From Bacteroidales bacterium (GTDB taxonomy: Bacteria > Bacteroidota > Bacteroidia > Bacteroidales > Paludibacteraceae), in NCBI GenBank assembly GCA_900767385.1, contig CAAFYY010000055.1, forward strand, positions 1-13,820: DNA of 13,820 bases. Direction: 5' to 3'. Position numbers and translations under genes: made by a program. Below, piece by piece: positions 1 through 7,395 of this stretch (within the stretch, counting starts at the first letter, position 1; every line of letters starts with the position of its first letter). The notes under the pieces were generated by a model. It saw nothing but the letters and a program-made list of their open reading frames with translations, ran no database searches and had not been told where the DNA came from.

Positions 1-14
1 CGCTCTTCCGATCT
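1..14. other. Illumina adapter remnant at contig end
   Basis: The first 14 bases (CGCTCTTCCGATCT) are identical to the 3' end of the common Illumina TruSeq adapter. They sit exactly at the sequence edge and are followed at once by normal kamA coding sequence. They happen to keep the kamA frame open and would add four false residues (RSSD) to its translation. This is a sequencing artefact, not biology. Confidence 0.93.
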
Positions 15-147
15 TGATTACAAAGAAGAGTGCCACTGCCCAGAGTGCGAGAAAGCTCGTCGCGAAGGCGTTGCTGCTCTCCTCCATGGCGACCGTCTCT
101 CTATGGAGCCAGCTGAGCTCGAACGTCACAAACGTAACCAGAAATAA
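15..147 (+). CDS. kamA: L-lysine 2,3-aminomutase, C-terminal fragment
   Basis: Only the last 44 or so codons are present, ending at TAA 145-147; the gene is cut by the contig end. KamA is a radical-SAM, PLP-dependent enzyme that converts L-lysine to L-beta-lysine, the first step of lysine fermentation. The visible tail contains CHCPEC, a CxCxxC motif whose spacing matches the three C-terminal zinc ligands known from the Clostridium subterminale enzyme (Cys375, 377, 380). A family-typical end rich in Glu, Arg and Lys follows (EGVAALLHGDRLSMEPAELE). The SAM-binding CxxxCxxC cluster would lie upstream and cannot be checked. A 34-bp gap separates it from the next gene, and kamD/kamE follow, which supports the call. 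I inferred identity from the tail and the context. Confidence 0.88.
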
Positions 148-181
148 GTTCTTCGGAATTTATCTCCAATAAGTATCTGCA

Positions 182-1198
182 GTGCAACTAATCTCTGAGA
201 TACAGAAATGTAGTAGTCTCTCCATAGTAGGTATGGCGAAGAATGTCGGCAAGACAGTCACGCTAAATTACCTACTTGGAGAACTGCAACATTCCGACAG
301 ACAGATTGCTGTCACTTCCATCGGCATCGATGGCGAAGGCATCGACCAAGTGACGGCAACAGCAAAACCAGAGATTATCCTTTACGAAGGGATGATGTTC
401 GTCACCTCGGAGAAGCACTATATCTCCCGACAACTGACATCAGAGATCATGCACCTCAGCAACCATCGCACCTCTTTAGGACGATTGGTAACAGCCAAGA
501 CACAAGTGACTGGCAAAGTGCTACTGTCTGGACCTGCAGATACGGCAACCCTACAACAATTGATTGCCCACAACAAGACAATGGGCGTCGACCTTACCAT
601 TGTGGACGGAGCCTTATCAAGACTCAGTCTTGCATCGCCAAGTGTGACCGAGGCAACCATTCTTGCAACAGGCGCAGCTATCTCTGCAAAAATAGCCCAC
701 TTGGTGAAACAGACGAAGCATCAATGTGACATCGTTCAACTCGAACAAGTTGACAACGATATCGTCAGCAAACTCACACTGCTCCACTCTGGTGTCTGGA
801 TTATCAACAAAGAAGGTGAGGTTCGCGACCTCGGCGTTCGTTCGGCTTTGATGGCAGGACGACTGATTACGGAACAACTGCTCAACGATACTATATATAT
901 ATATATCGCAGGAGCGCTGAGCGACTCATTTCTTGATCATCTGCGAATGCAGAAAAGCATGGATAAGGTAACCTTGGTTGTACAAGACTTCACAAAGGTG
1001 TTTGCCTCACCAGAAAGCATTACGGCATATTTCCGTAAGGGCGGCAAACTGAAAGTATTGTACAAAACCAGTCTTTTGGCCATCACAGTAAACCCGACAT
1101 CGCCCGAAGGCTATATCCTCAACAGCAAAGACGTATGTACAGCATTGGAAGACGCTTTGGAGCTTCCGGTGTACGACGTAAGACAAATACACAATTGA
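182..1198 (+). CDS. P-loop NTPase-like protein of the lysine-fermentation cluster (KamB-type)
   Basis: This 338-residue protein of unknown function sits between kamA and the MutS-like gene, a position conserved in lysine-fermentation clusters of Bacteroidota and Fusobacteria as I recall them. Near the N-terminus GMAKNVGKT (residues 17-25) is a P-loop with five residues between the glycines. This is the lengthened form seen in dethiobiotin synthetase and related SIMIBI-class NTPases, not the ordinary GxxxxGKT. A VDGA segment at 141-144 could play the part of the second nucleotide-site motif. I see no signal peptide or membrane helix, so it is probably cytosolic. The start is GTG at 182, which places the P-loop at the usual distance from the N-terminus. 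Its stop overlaps the start of the next gene by 4 bp (TTGA), indicating translational coupling and probably a joint function. It uses AGA and CGA arginine codons more freely than the enzyme genes downstream. A role in activating or repairing the aminomutase is inference. Confidence 0.75.
   Translation: MQLISEIQKCSSLSIVGMAKNVGKTVTLNYLLGELQHSDRQIAVTSIGIDGEGIDQVTATAKPEIILYEGMMFVTSEKHYISRQLTSEIMHLSNHRTSLGRLVTAKTQVTGKVLLSGPADTATLQQLIAHNKTMGVDLTIVDGALSRLSLASPSVTEATILATGAAISAKIAHLVKQTKHQCDIVQLEQVDNDIVSKLTLLHSGVWIINKEGEVRDLGVRSALMAGRLITEQLLNDTIYIYIAGALSDSFLDHLRMQKSMDKVTLVVQDFTKVFASPESITAYFRKGGKLKVLYKTSLLAITVNPTSPEGYILNSKDVCTALEDALELPVYDVRQIHN
892..906 (+). repeat. TA dinucleotide tract inside the P-loop gene
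   Basis: Fifteen bases of uninterrupted TA repeat (seven and a half units) encode Ile-Tyr-Ile-Tyr-Ile in the P-loop gene. The unit length of two is not a multiple of three, so gain or loss of one unit would shift the frame. Whether it varies is unknown. Confidence 0.85.
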
Positions 1199-2580
1199 AA
1201 TTGAATACTGATTCATCACATACACTGGTTTATTCCAAGTCGCCACTCAAGTTTCTTGAGGATTTGGGATTGGTGGTTCGTTCTTCCGTTGGACGTGCCT
1301 ATCTCAACAATCTTCCTTTTCTGAAAGATGCTGAAGCGTTGACTCGTGAATACCAACAGACAGCCCAAACAATCTCAATACTCCATGAGACTGAGAACAA
1401 CAAGGTTGTCAATCATGTGATGCACCAACTTTCAGAAGTTCAAGACATTCATGGCACGTTGACCAATCTAAAGCAACGTTCAACCCTTAATGACATTGAA
1501 CTTTTTGAAATCAAGCACTTCGCACTCATTGTTGAAGACTTAAGACAATACGACATCATTTCCACTCTGGTAGAATTGCCAGATACGATAGATGCCGTTG
1601 ACGTGCTTGACCCAGAAAAAGAACGTATCGACACGTTCTTCATCTACGACAGTTATTCTCCACAGTTGGCTGAAATCCGCAAGAAGATGAAAGCCTCTGA
1701 AGAGATTGATGCCGAATTGTTCCATCAAGCCATGGAGATAGAAGATGGAATCCGTGAGGATTTGTCAGAAAAACTGATGCCTCATGCAGAAAATCTCAAC
1801 CTTGCCCTTGACCAACTGGCTTATCTTGACGTATTGTTTGCAAAAGCAATACTTGCCAACAAACTGGGATTGACCCAACCGACAATCCTCATAGATTCCG
1901 ACGCGACCTCTGATTACAAAGGCATTTTCCATCCACAAATCAAAGCGTTGCTGAAAGAACAAGGCAAAGAATACCAGCCTATCGATGTTGACATACCGAA
2001 TGCGCCGACATTGATAACCGGTATCAATATGGGCGGCAAGACCGTCATACTCCGCACACTGGCTCTGGCTCAGTACATGTGCCAGTTCGGATTCTTCGTG
2101 CCAGCCGACACTGCTAAGATTACGTTGGTTGACAGCATTATGATGTGTATTGACGACGACCAAAACCACCTTCAGGGTCTCTCGTCATTTGCCGCAGAGA
2201 TGAAAAACATCAACCAAGTATTAAACACACTCAACGAAGGCAAACGGCCGTTGGTGCTCATCGACGAATTGGCGAGAACAACCAACCCGACAGAAGGTAG
2301 CGCCATTGTTAGCGCAGTGCTTGAGATATTCCGTGAGCAGAATGTCCGTGCATTTGTAACATCACACTACGACCACATTAAGGCAACGTGCAGAAGGAAA
2401 CGAGTTAAAGGACTCACCAACCTTCAAGACATTGATGCCAACCATATAGAGCGACACATCGATTACTCGTTGGTTGATGATGCTGCTGGAGAAGTACCTC
2501 ACGAGGCTTTGCGTATTGCAGAACTTTTGGGCACCAATACAACCCTTATTCAACGAGCAAACACATTTCTGAATGAATAA
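1195..2580 (+). CDS. MutS-like ATPase of the lysine-fermentation cluster (KamC-type)
   Basis: The C-terminal half carries a MutS domain V ATPase. It has Walker A GINMGGKT at residues 276-283, a helix resembling the MutS signature (SSFAAEMKNINQVLN, about 326-340), Walker B LVLIDEL at 353-359 followed by ARTTNPTEG, and a switch histidine in VTSHYDH (His391). The N-terminal part is predicted helical and looks like the MutS lever/core region. At 461 residues the protein lacks the mismatch-binding and connector domains of true MutS and the Smr nuclease domain of MutS2, so DNA repair is not expected. I chose the TTG at 1195, which overlaps the upstream stop; the ATG at 1135 would add 20 basic residues inside the previous gene and is unlikely. 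MutS-related proteins recur next to kamD in lysine clusters, but their role has not been established to my knowledge. Confidence 0.85.
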   Translation: MKLNTDSSHTLVYSKSPLKFLEDLGLVVRSSVGRAYLNNLPFLKDAEALTREYQQTAQTISILHETENNKVVNHVMHQLSEVQDIHGTLTNLKQRSTLNDIELFEIKHFALIVEDLRQYDIISTLVELPDTIDAVDVLDPEKERIDTFFIYDSYSPQLAEIRKKMKASEEIDAELFHQAMEIEDGIREDLSEKLMPHAENLNLALDQLAYLDVLFAKAILANKLGLTQPTILIDSDATSDYKGIFHPQIKALLKEQGKEYQPIDVDIPNAPTLITGINMGGKTVILRTLALAQYMCQFGFFVPADTAKITLVDSIMMCIDDDQNHLQGLSSFAAEMKNINQVLNTLNEGKRPLVLIDELARTTNPTEGSAIVSAVLEIFREQNVRAFVTSHYDHIKATCRRKRVKGLTNLQDIDANHIERHIDYSLVDDAAGEVPHEALRIAELLGTNTTLIQRANTFLNE

Positions 2581-2616
2581 TTCAGAAATTAACAACGTAA
2601 CAAACAACAACTTGAT

Positions 2617-4173
2617 ATGCAACAATCAAAAGTAGGACTTGATTTTGCCAAAGTGGCTCACGCCAAGCAAGTGGCAAAAAACATTGCTGATGATGTACAG
2701 CAATTTGTAGAGAATTATACCACAGTTGCTGTGGAACGTACCATCTGCCGTCTGCTCGGTATCGACGGCATCGATGCCAACGACGTTCCACTGCCAAACG
2801 TTGTGGTTGACCAAATCAAAGACAAAGGCGTATTGGGCGAAGGCGTCGTGTTCTTCCTTGGCAATGCCATGATAGAAACTGGCCTCAACGCACAACAAAT
2901 CGCAGAGCAAGTAGCAGAAGGTAAATTGGACATTACCCAATGCAAGGCGCACACTCAAAGCGAAATCAACGCCGTTCTCCAACCAACCATCGACGCCAAC
3001 GTGGCAAGAATCCGCGAACGTCGTGCTCGCCGTGAACATTATATTGAAACCATCGGCGAAGGCAACAAACCTTATCTCTACATCATCGTAGCTACTGGTA
3101 ACATCTACGAAGACGTAGTTCAAGCTCAAGCAGGTGCCCGCCAAGGTGCAGACATCATCGCTGTAATCCGTACCACAGGTCAAAGTCTTTTGGACTATGT
3201 TCCTTACGGCGCAACAACCGAAGGCTTCGGCGGAACATTCGCAACACAGGAGAACTTCCGTATCATGCGTAAAGCCCTCGATGAGGTAGGCGAAGAAGTT
3301 GGCAGATATATTCGTCTCTGTAACTACTGCTCAGGTCTCTGTATGCCAGAGATTGCTGCAATGGGTGCATTGGAAGGCCTTGACGTTATGTTGAACGATG
3401 CCCTCTACGGCATTCTCTTCCGTGATATCAACATGCAGCGTACCCTCGTTGACCAATACTTCTCACGTATCATCAACGGTTTCGCTGGCGTTATCATCAA
3501 TACCGGTGAGGACAACTACCTCACAACAGCCGATGCCTACGAACAGGCTCACACCGTTTTGGCTTCTGACCTCATCAACGAACAATTGGCAGCATTGGCA
3601 GGTCTGCCAGAAGAACAGATGGGTCTTGGCCACGCATTCGAGATGGATCCAGAACTCGAGAACGGTTTCCTCTATGAGTTGGCTCAGGCTCAAATGACTC
3701 GCGAAATCTTCCCTAACGCACCACTGAAATACATGCCTCCTACCAAGTTTATGACTGGTAACATCTTCCGTGGTCATATTCAGGACGCCCTCTTCAACAT
3801 CATCGGCAACTGGACACACCAAGGTCTCCAATTGCTCGGTATGCCAACAGAGGCTATCCATACACCTTTTATGAGCGACCGTTACCTCTCAATTGAAAAC
3901 GCCAAATATATCTTCAACAACATGAAGAGCATCGGCGAAGAAGTTGAGTTCCGCGAAGGCGGTATCGTGAAATCACGCGCTCAGAAAGTATTGAACGACG
4001 CTATCGAACTCCTTGAAACCATGCAGAAAGAAGGTCTCTTCAACGCATTGGAGAAAGGTATCTTCGGTGACGTAAAACGTCCAAAGAATGGCGGTAAAGG
4101 TTTGGCTGGTGTTGCTCCTAAAGCAAGCCACTACTCTAACCCATTCGTTGAATTGCTCAAAGGCAAGAAATAA
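2617..4173 (+). CDS. kamD: Beta-lysine 5,6-aminomutase alpha subunit
   Basis: This is the large subunit of the adenosylcobalamin- and PLP-dependent enzyme that moves the 6-amino group of beta-lysine to C5, giving 3,5-diaminohexanoate. Its 518 residues match the usual length of about 516. The family sequence is recognisable throughout: AVERTICRLLGIDGID near residues 38-53, a conserved Cys-containing stretch (RLCNYCSGLCMPEIAAMG), GEDNYLTTADA from residue 297, and a C-terminus rich in Lys and Gly. The subunit forms the TIM barrel that holds substrate and the base of AdoCbl. The start is ATG 2617, 36 bp after the MutS-like gene. Codon use is strongly biased (CGT/CGC Arg, GGT/GGC Gly, CTC/TTG Leu), suggesting high expression. 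The directly following kamE encodes its partner. Confidence 0.96.
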   Translation: MQQSKVGLDFAKVAHAKQVAKNIADDVQQFVENYTTVAVERTICRLLGIDGIDANDVPLPNVVVDQIKDKGVLGEGVVFFLGNAMIETGLNAQQIAEQVAEGKLDITQCKAHTQSEINAVLQPTIDANVARIRERRARREHYIETIGEGNKPYLYIIVATGNIYEDVVQAQAGARQGADIIAVIRTTGQSLLDYVPYGATTEGFGGTFATQENFRIMRKALDEVGEEVGRYIRLCNYCSGLCMPEIAAMGALEGLDVMLNDALYGILFRDINMQRTLVDQYFSRIINGFAGVIINTGEDNYLTTADAYEQAHTVLASDLINEQLAALAGLPEEQMGLGHAFEMDPELENGFLYELAQAQMTREIFPNAPLKYMPPTKFMTGNIFRGHIQDALFNIIGNWTHQGLQLLGMPTEAIHTPFMSDRYLSIENAKYIFNNMKSIGEEVEFREGGIVKSRAQKVLNDAIELLETMQKEGLFNALEKGIFGDVKRPKNGGKGLAGVAPKASHYSNPFVELLKGKK

Positions 4174-4222
4174 CCCTATTTATTAACTCAGTATTCGAAA
4201 GACTACATAAAACTTACTTACT

Positions 4223-5011
4223 ATGAGTGAAGGATTGTATTCAATGGAGGCGAAGGATTATGATAAAACCCTCGACCTTAAAAAGATAAAGCCTTACGGC
4301 GACACAATGAACGATGGTAAAGTTCAACTCAGTTTCACCTTGCCTGTTCCAGCAGGCGCAGAAGCCATTGAAGCAGCCAAACAGATGCTCTTGAAGATGG
4401 GCTTCACCAACCCATTGGTTGTTTACAGCAAGGAGTTGACACCAGGCTTCACCTTCTTCAACTGCTACGGCAGCACCACACACACCGTCGACTACACCAC
4501 CATCCACGTACCAAAGGTAGACTCTAAAGTCATGAGCATGGAAGCTTGCGACGAATATATCAAAGAGCACATCGGTCGTAAAATCGTTGTTGTTGGCGCA
4601 AGTACAGGTACTGACGCTCACACCGTAGGCATCGACGCCATCATGAACATGAAAGGTTATGCTGGCCACTATGGTATCGAACGTTACGAAATGTTCGAGG
4701 CTCTCAACATGGGTTCACAGGTTACCAACGAAGAGTTCATCGCCAAAGCCATCGAGATGAAGGCTGACGCTCTCCTCGTTTCACAAACCGTGACACAGAA
4801 AGACGTACACATCCACAATATGATCAACCTCGTTGAATTGCTTGAGGCTGAGGGATTGCGCGACAAAGTCATCCTCTGCTGCGGTGGTGCCCGTATCACC
4901 CACGAGTTGGCAAAAGAGTTGGGTTACGACGCTGGTTTCGGCATGAACACCTATGCCGACGACGTGGCTTCCTACATTGCCGAGGAGCTCAATCGCAGAA
5001 TGCACAAATAA
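4223..5011 (+). CDS. kamE: Beta-lysine 5,6-aminomutase beta subunit
   Basis: This is the small subunit of lysine 5,6-aminomutase. It carries the B12-binding Rossmann domain and the PLP-anchoring lysine. The base-off/His-on motif DxHxxG is DAHTVG at residues 131-136, so the cobalt-ligating histidine is His133. Lys144 in MNMKG is the expected PLP Schiff-base lysine. Both numbers coincide with the Clostridium sticklandii enzyme (His133 and Lys144 of the beta subunit), which strongly supports both the call and the ATG at 4223. Length 262 is normal. The N-terminal roughly 100 residues form the dimerisation/PLP region, followed by the cobalamin fold with CCGGARITHELA near the C-terminus. It lies 49 bp after kamD and 26 bp before atoA. 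Confidence 0.97.
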   Translation: MSEGLYSMEAKDYDKTLDLKKIKPYGDTMNDGKVQLSFTLPVPAGAEAIEAAKQMLLKMGFTNPLVVYSKELTPGFTFFNCYGSTTHTVDYTTIHVPKVDSKVMSMEACDEYIKEHIGRKIVVVGASTGTDAHTVGIDAIMNMKGYAGHYGIERYEMFEALNMGSQVTNEEFIAKAIEMKADALLVSQTVTQKDVHIHNMINLVELLEAEGLRDKVILCCGGARITHELAKELGYDAGFGMNTYADDVASYIAEELNRRMHK

Positions 5012-5037
5012 GAAATAAATTCTAAAGACATACAGTT

Positions 5038-5697
5038 ATGGATAAAAATCAAATCAGAGAGGTGATAGCAAAACGCTGTGCCCTCGAACTCCAAGATGGT
5101 TATGTTGTAAACCTTGGTATCGGTTTGCCAACCATCATTCCTAACTACCTTCCAGAAGGTGTAAACGTAACACTCCAATGCGAGAACGGTTTGCTCGGCA
5201 TGGGTGGCACACCAGCAGAAGGCGAAGAAGACAAATACATGACCAACGCCGGCGGTGCCTACATGACAGCCATTCCTGGTGCATCAGCATTTGACAGCGC
5301 AACTTCATTCGGTTACATCCGTGGTGGTCACGTTGACGTAACATTCCTCGGCGCTCTCCAGGTAGACGAACAAGGCAACTTGGCTAACTGGATGATTCCT
5401 GGCAAAAAAACTCCAGGTATGGGTGGTGCTATGGACTTGTTGGTTGGTGCTAACCGTGTTATCCTTGCTATGGAGCACACCGCTAAAGGCAACCACAAGA
5501 TTTTGAAAGAGTGCACATTGCCTCTCACCGCTGCTCACGAGGTAGACATGATCGTAACAGAGATGGGCGTGATGATGATTACTCCAGAAGGTATCGAACT
5601 CACCGAAATCAACCCAGAATTCACCGTTGAACAGGTTCAAGAGGCTACAGGCGCTAAGCTCATCATCTCTAAGAACCTCAAACCAATGGCTATCTAA
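5038..5697 (+). CDS. atoA: Acetoacetate/butyrate CoA-transferase beta subunit
   Basis: This is the beta subunit of a family I CoA-transferase that exchanges CoA between acyl groups, here most likely between acetoacetate or butyrate and acetate/acetyl-CoA. The 219 residues match the usual size of SCOT/AtoA beta subunits. Hallmarks are LGIGLPTIIPNYLP (residues 26-39) and ENG at 49-51, where Glu49 is the catalytic glutamate that forms the CoA thioester. Family-typical FDSATSFGYIRGGHVDVTFLGALQVD and a C-terminal TEMGVM stretch follow. The alpha subunit (AtoD), needed for activity, is not adjacent as it usually is; in P. gingivalis-like clusters it sits upstream near kce/kdd, which here would be off the contig. 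Butyrate/acetoacetate specificity is inferred from the operon. Confidence 0.93.
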   Translation: MDKNQIREVIAKRCALELQDGYVVNLGIGLPTIIPNYLPEGVNVTLQCENGLLGMGGTPAEGEEDKYMTNAGGAYMTAIPGASAFDSATSFGYIRGGHVDVTFLGALQVDEQGNLANWMIPGKKTPGMGGAMDLLVGANRVILAMEHTAKGNHKILKECTLPLTAAHEVDMIVTEMGVMMITPEGIELTEINPEFTVEQVQEATGAKLIISKNLKPMAI

Positions 5698-5715
5698 TAT
5701 AACATTGTGTTATCT

Positions 5716-6495
5716 ATGGAATATCAATTCTTGAAAATCAGTCAACCAATGCCACAGGTAGAGATGGTCACCATCTCTGCTCCAAAATCTCTCAACGCCT
5801 TGAATCGTAGTATTCTTGAAGAGTTGATGAACTATGTGGACAATGTAGACAAAGCACTCCGTGTGATTATCATCACAGGCGATGGCGAGAAATCGTTCGT
5901 TGCCGGTGCAGATATCTCTCAAATGCAAAACTTCAACGAAGCCGAGGCATTGGCTTTCTCACAGTACGGTGCAGAAGTCTTCCGTAAAATCGAAGACCTT
6001 CCAATGCCTGTCATTGCTGCTGTCAACGGTTTTGCCCTTGGTGGTGGTTGCGAATTGGCTATGTCTTGCGACATCCGTATTGCTGCAGAGAATGCGCTCT
6101 TCGGTCAACCAGAAGTAAAACTTGGTATCATTCCAGGTTTCTCCGGCACTTATCGTTTGAGCAAACTCGTCGGACAAGGTTTTGCCAAAGAATTGATTTA
6201 CACAGGTCGCAATATCAAGGCTGACATGGCACTCAACATCGGCTTGGTCAATGCCGTTGTTCCTCAGGCTGAACTGATGAACTATGTACTCAAGACCGCC
6301 AAGATGATTGTTGCCAACGCTCCAATCGCAGTGAACTACGCAAAACGTGCAATCAACGAGAACTACGATCTTGACCGCACCGAGTCACTCGCTTTGGAAA
6401 ACCGTTATTTCGCCGACTGCTTCAACAGTGCCGACCAAAAAGAAGGCATGACAGCATTCCTCGAGAAACGTGCAGCCACCTTCAATAACAAATAA
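5716..6495 (+). CDS. crt: Enoyl-CoA hydratase / 3-hydroxybutyryl-CoA dehydratase (crotonase)
   Basis: This enzyme interconverts (S)-3-hydroxybutyryl-CoA and crotonyl-CoA. At 259 residues it is a normal single-domain crotonase. It shows the oxyanion/CoA loop FVAGADI, the GFALGGGCELAMSCD block with catalytic Glu113, and FGQPEVKLGIIPGFSGTYRL with catalytic Glu133; the 20-residue spacing equals that of Glu144/Glu164 in rat crotonase. The usual GGT of the PGxGGTQRL segment is SGT here, a minor change. I prefer the ATG at 5716 over the in-frame GTG at 5707 because it gives the usual short N-terminus and an 18-bp gap after atoA. Downstream hbd and bcd define it as the dehydratase of a butyrate-forming module. 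Confidence 0.95.
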   Translation: MEYQFLKISQPMPQVEMVTISAPKSLNALNRSILEELMNYVDNVDKALRVIIITGDGEKSFVAGADISQMQNFNEAEALAFSQYGAEVFRKIEDLPMPVIAAVNGFALGGGCELAMSCDIRIAAENALFGQPEVKLGIIPGFSGTYRLSKLVGQGFAKELIYTGRNIKADMALNIGLVNAVVPQAELMNYVLKTAKMIVANAPIAVNYAKRAINENYDLDRTESLALENRYFADCFNSADQKEGMTAFLEKRAATFNNK

Positions 6496-6524
6496 AAACA
6501 AACCCTATAAACATCATTTACACG

Positions 6525-7361
6525 ATGAAAATTTGCGTTATCGGAACAGGCACCATGGGTGCTGGTATCGTTCAAGCATTTGCTCAGGCTGGTATGCCAG
6601 TCTTGATGAAAAGCCGTAGCGAATCAAGTATTGAAAAAGCTTTAGGTCGCATCAAGAAATCATTGGCTAAATTGGTTGAAAAGGGCAAAGTTACCCAAGA
6701 ATACATGGATGCAACTTTGGCCAACATCACAACAACCACCAACTATAACGATTGTGCAGACTCTGATCTCCTCATCGAAGCAGCAGTTGAAACAATGGAT
6801 ATGAAGAAAGAACTCTTCAAACAACTTGACGAGCTCTGCAAACCAGAAACTATCCTTGCTTCAAACACCTCTTCACTCTCAATCACAGAGATCGCATCAA
6901 GCACCAACCGTCCAGACAAAGTGATTGGTATGCACTTCTTCAACCCTGCTCCTGTGATGAAACTCGTTGAGCTCATCAAAGGCCAGAAAACCTCTGACGA
7001 AGTTTGCAACACCATCAGCGAGTTGGTTAAATCAATCGGCAAAGTGCCTGTAATGGTTAACGAGGCTCCTGGTTTCGTTGTAAACCGTATCCTCATCCCA
7101 TTGGTAAACGAAGGTATCGGCATCTATGCTGACGGCGTAGCTACAGCTGCTGAAATCGACGAAGCCATGAAACTCGGTGCAAACCACCCAATGGGTCCTT
7201 TGGCTCTCGGCGACCTCATCGGTCTCGACGTTTGCTTGGCAATCATGGAAGTGCTCCACGCTGAGTTCGGCGACAAATATCGTCCACATCCACTGCTCCG
7301 CAAGATGGTACGTGCCAACCTCCTCGGTCGCAAGACTGGCGAAGGCTTCTACAAATACTAA
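6525..7361 (+). CDS. hbd: 3-hydroxybutyryl-CoA dehydrogenase
   Basis: It reduces acetoacetyl-CoA to 3-hydroxybutyryl-CoA. The 278 residues match the family (about 282). The N-terminal Rossmann fold starts with GTGTMGAG (residues 7-14). The catalytic His137 lies in GMHFFNPAPVMKLVEL, followed by EAPGFVVNRILIP and the C-terminal GANHPMGPLALGDLIGLD and GRKTGEGFYKY blocks. At the end of the second beta strand, where NAD-specific enzymes such as that of C. acetobutylicum have an Asp (VVLRDI), this protein has Ser30-Arg31 (VLMKSRSESSIEK). That resembles the NADP-using C. kluyveri enzyme as I remember it, so NADPH preference is a real possibility. It starts at ATG 6525, 29 bp after crt, in the same operon. 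Confidence 0.96.
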   Translation: MKICVIGTGTMGAGIVQAFAQAGMPVLMKSRSESSIEKALGRIKKSLAKLVEKGKVTQEYMDATLANITTTTNYNDCADSDLLIEAAVETMDMKKELFKQLDELCKPETILASNTSSLSITEIASSTNRPDKVIGMHFFNPAPVMKLVELIKGQKTSDEVCNTISELVKSIGKVPVMVNEAPGFVVNRILIPLVNEGIGIYADGVATAAEIDEAMKLGANHPMGPLALGDLIGLDVCLAIMEVLHAEFGDKYRPHPLLRKMVRANLLGRKTGEGFYKY

Positions 7362-7395
7362 TCGTCTCATTGCATATTAAAATCAACAATAAGAT

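Noticed and set aside
1135..1194. ATG at 1135 as start of the MutS-like gene
   Set aside because: It would overlap the previous gene by more than 60 bp and add a basic tail without family likeness. The TTG at 1195 overlapping the upstream stop is the better start.
1195..2580. MutS2 or canonical mismatch repair MutS
   Set aside because: The ATPase domain matches, but mismatch-binding domain I and the Smr domain are missing, and the setting is a metabolic operon.
2626..3183. Long antisense ORF inside kamD (185 codons)
   Set aside because: It is a shadow of a strongly codon-biased gene; its translation shows no recognisable motif.
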